A stretch of DNA of 64,000 bases from Paenibacillus auburnensis (lineage in GTDB: Bacteria; Bacillota; Bacilli; Paenibacillales; Paenibacillaceae), in assembly GCF_927798115.1 (NCBI RefSeq), contig NZ_CAKMMG010000002.1:434001-498000 (forward strand). The letters run 5' to 3'. Numbering within the stretch: position 1 is the first letter of the stretch; the number at the start of each line of letters is the position of its first letter. The notes beneath the pieces were generated by a model. The model did not search any database, had not been told where the DNA came from, and saw only the letters and a list, made by a program, of their open reading frames with translations. Below, one piece after another: positions 63,968 to 64,000 of the stretch. The position numbers were made by a program, and so were the translations under genes.

Positions 63968-64000
63968 TATCGCGTAGTAGAGTAATCTACTTACGCGATA
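63968..64000 (+). terminator. Hairpin at the right edge, probable terminator
   Basis: TATCGCGTAGTAGA-GTAA-TCTAC-T-TACGCGATA, a strong stem with one bulge, 31 nt past the last gene. Any T run lies outside the window. Confidence 0.65.

Overview
The window looks like a chromosomal segment of a Paenibacillus-type bacterium (Bacillota). The signs are S-layer-homology (SLH) anchored exoproteins, YesM/YesN two-component systems paired with sugar ABC transporters, T-box leaders on aminoacyl-tRNA synthetase genes, a B. subtilis-like alaS-ireB-ruvX-DUF1292-mltG-U32 gene order, strong GGAGG ribosome binding sites and cre-like boxes. The genus is an inference from gene content and style. No rRNA, transposase, integrase, prophage or CRISPR array was seen.

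Layout: 1-4.7 kb holds a lipoprotein solute-binding protein cut by the window edge, a YesM-type sensor kinase and a chemoreceptor. 4.9-13.6 kb is the housekeeping block on the minus strand: T-box, alaS, ireB, ruvX, two DUF1292 genes, mltG and two U32 (TrhP-like) genes; a tRNA-Pro(CGG) lies beside it. 13.7-19.8 kb carries a large modular GH10 xylanase with SLH domains and a membrane-linked serine hydrolase. 19.9-25.1 kb has phosphoketolase with a GntR regulator, a CPBP protease and two small genes. 25.3-26.9 kb is tyrS with its T-box.

27.0-35.5 kb is the most informative accessory region. It is an eight-gene minus-strand operon whose enzymes form a full cyanuric acid mineralisation route: an AtzD-type ring-opening amidohydrolase, a BiuH-type biuret hydrolase and an AtzF-type allophanate hydrolase. 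With them are an NMT1/THI5-family ABC importer, a cupin of unknown role and a PucR regulator. The AT-rich promoter region contains three GlnR/TnrA-like boxes, suggesting induction under nitrogen limitation.

35.7-40.0 kb has two MarR genes, a CBS-domain gene (divergent, sharing a palindromic operator), and a TetR gene divergent from a two-gene ABC exporter. 40.1-44.3 kb is a 1388-residue SLH protein of unknown function. 44.5-57.9 kb is a glycan-use locus: a Gfo/Idh/MocA oxidoreductase and divergent AraC regulator, a GH106-like hydrolase, a GH130 phosphorylase, two sugar permeases, a solute-binding lipoprotein, a YesN-type response regulator and a YesM-type kinase. 58.0-64.0 kb has an SGNH hydrolase, an aldo/keto reductase, a 51-bp tandem palindromic repeat array, a YhgE/Pip membrane protein and a small secreted protein.

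A 127-bp dispersed intergenic repeat occurs at 6317 and 37372, with a rearranged copy at 25101. It folds into a hairpin with compensatory changes between copies.
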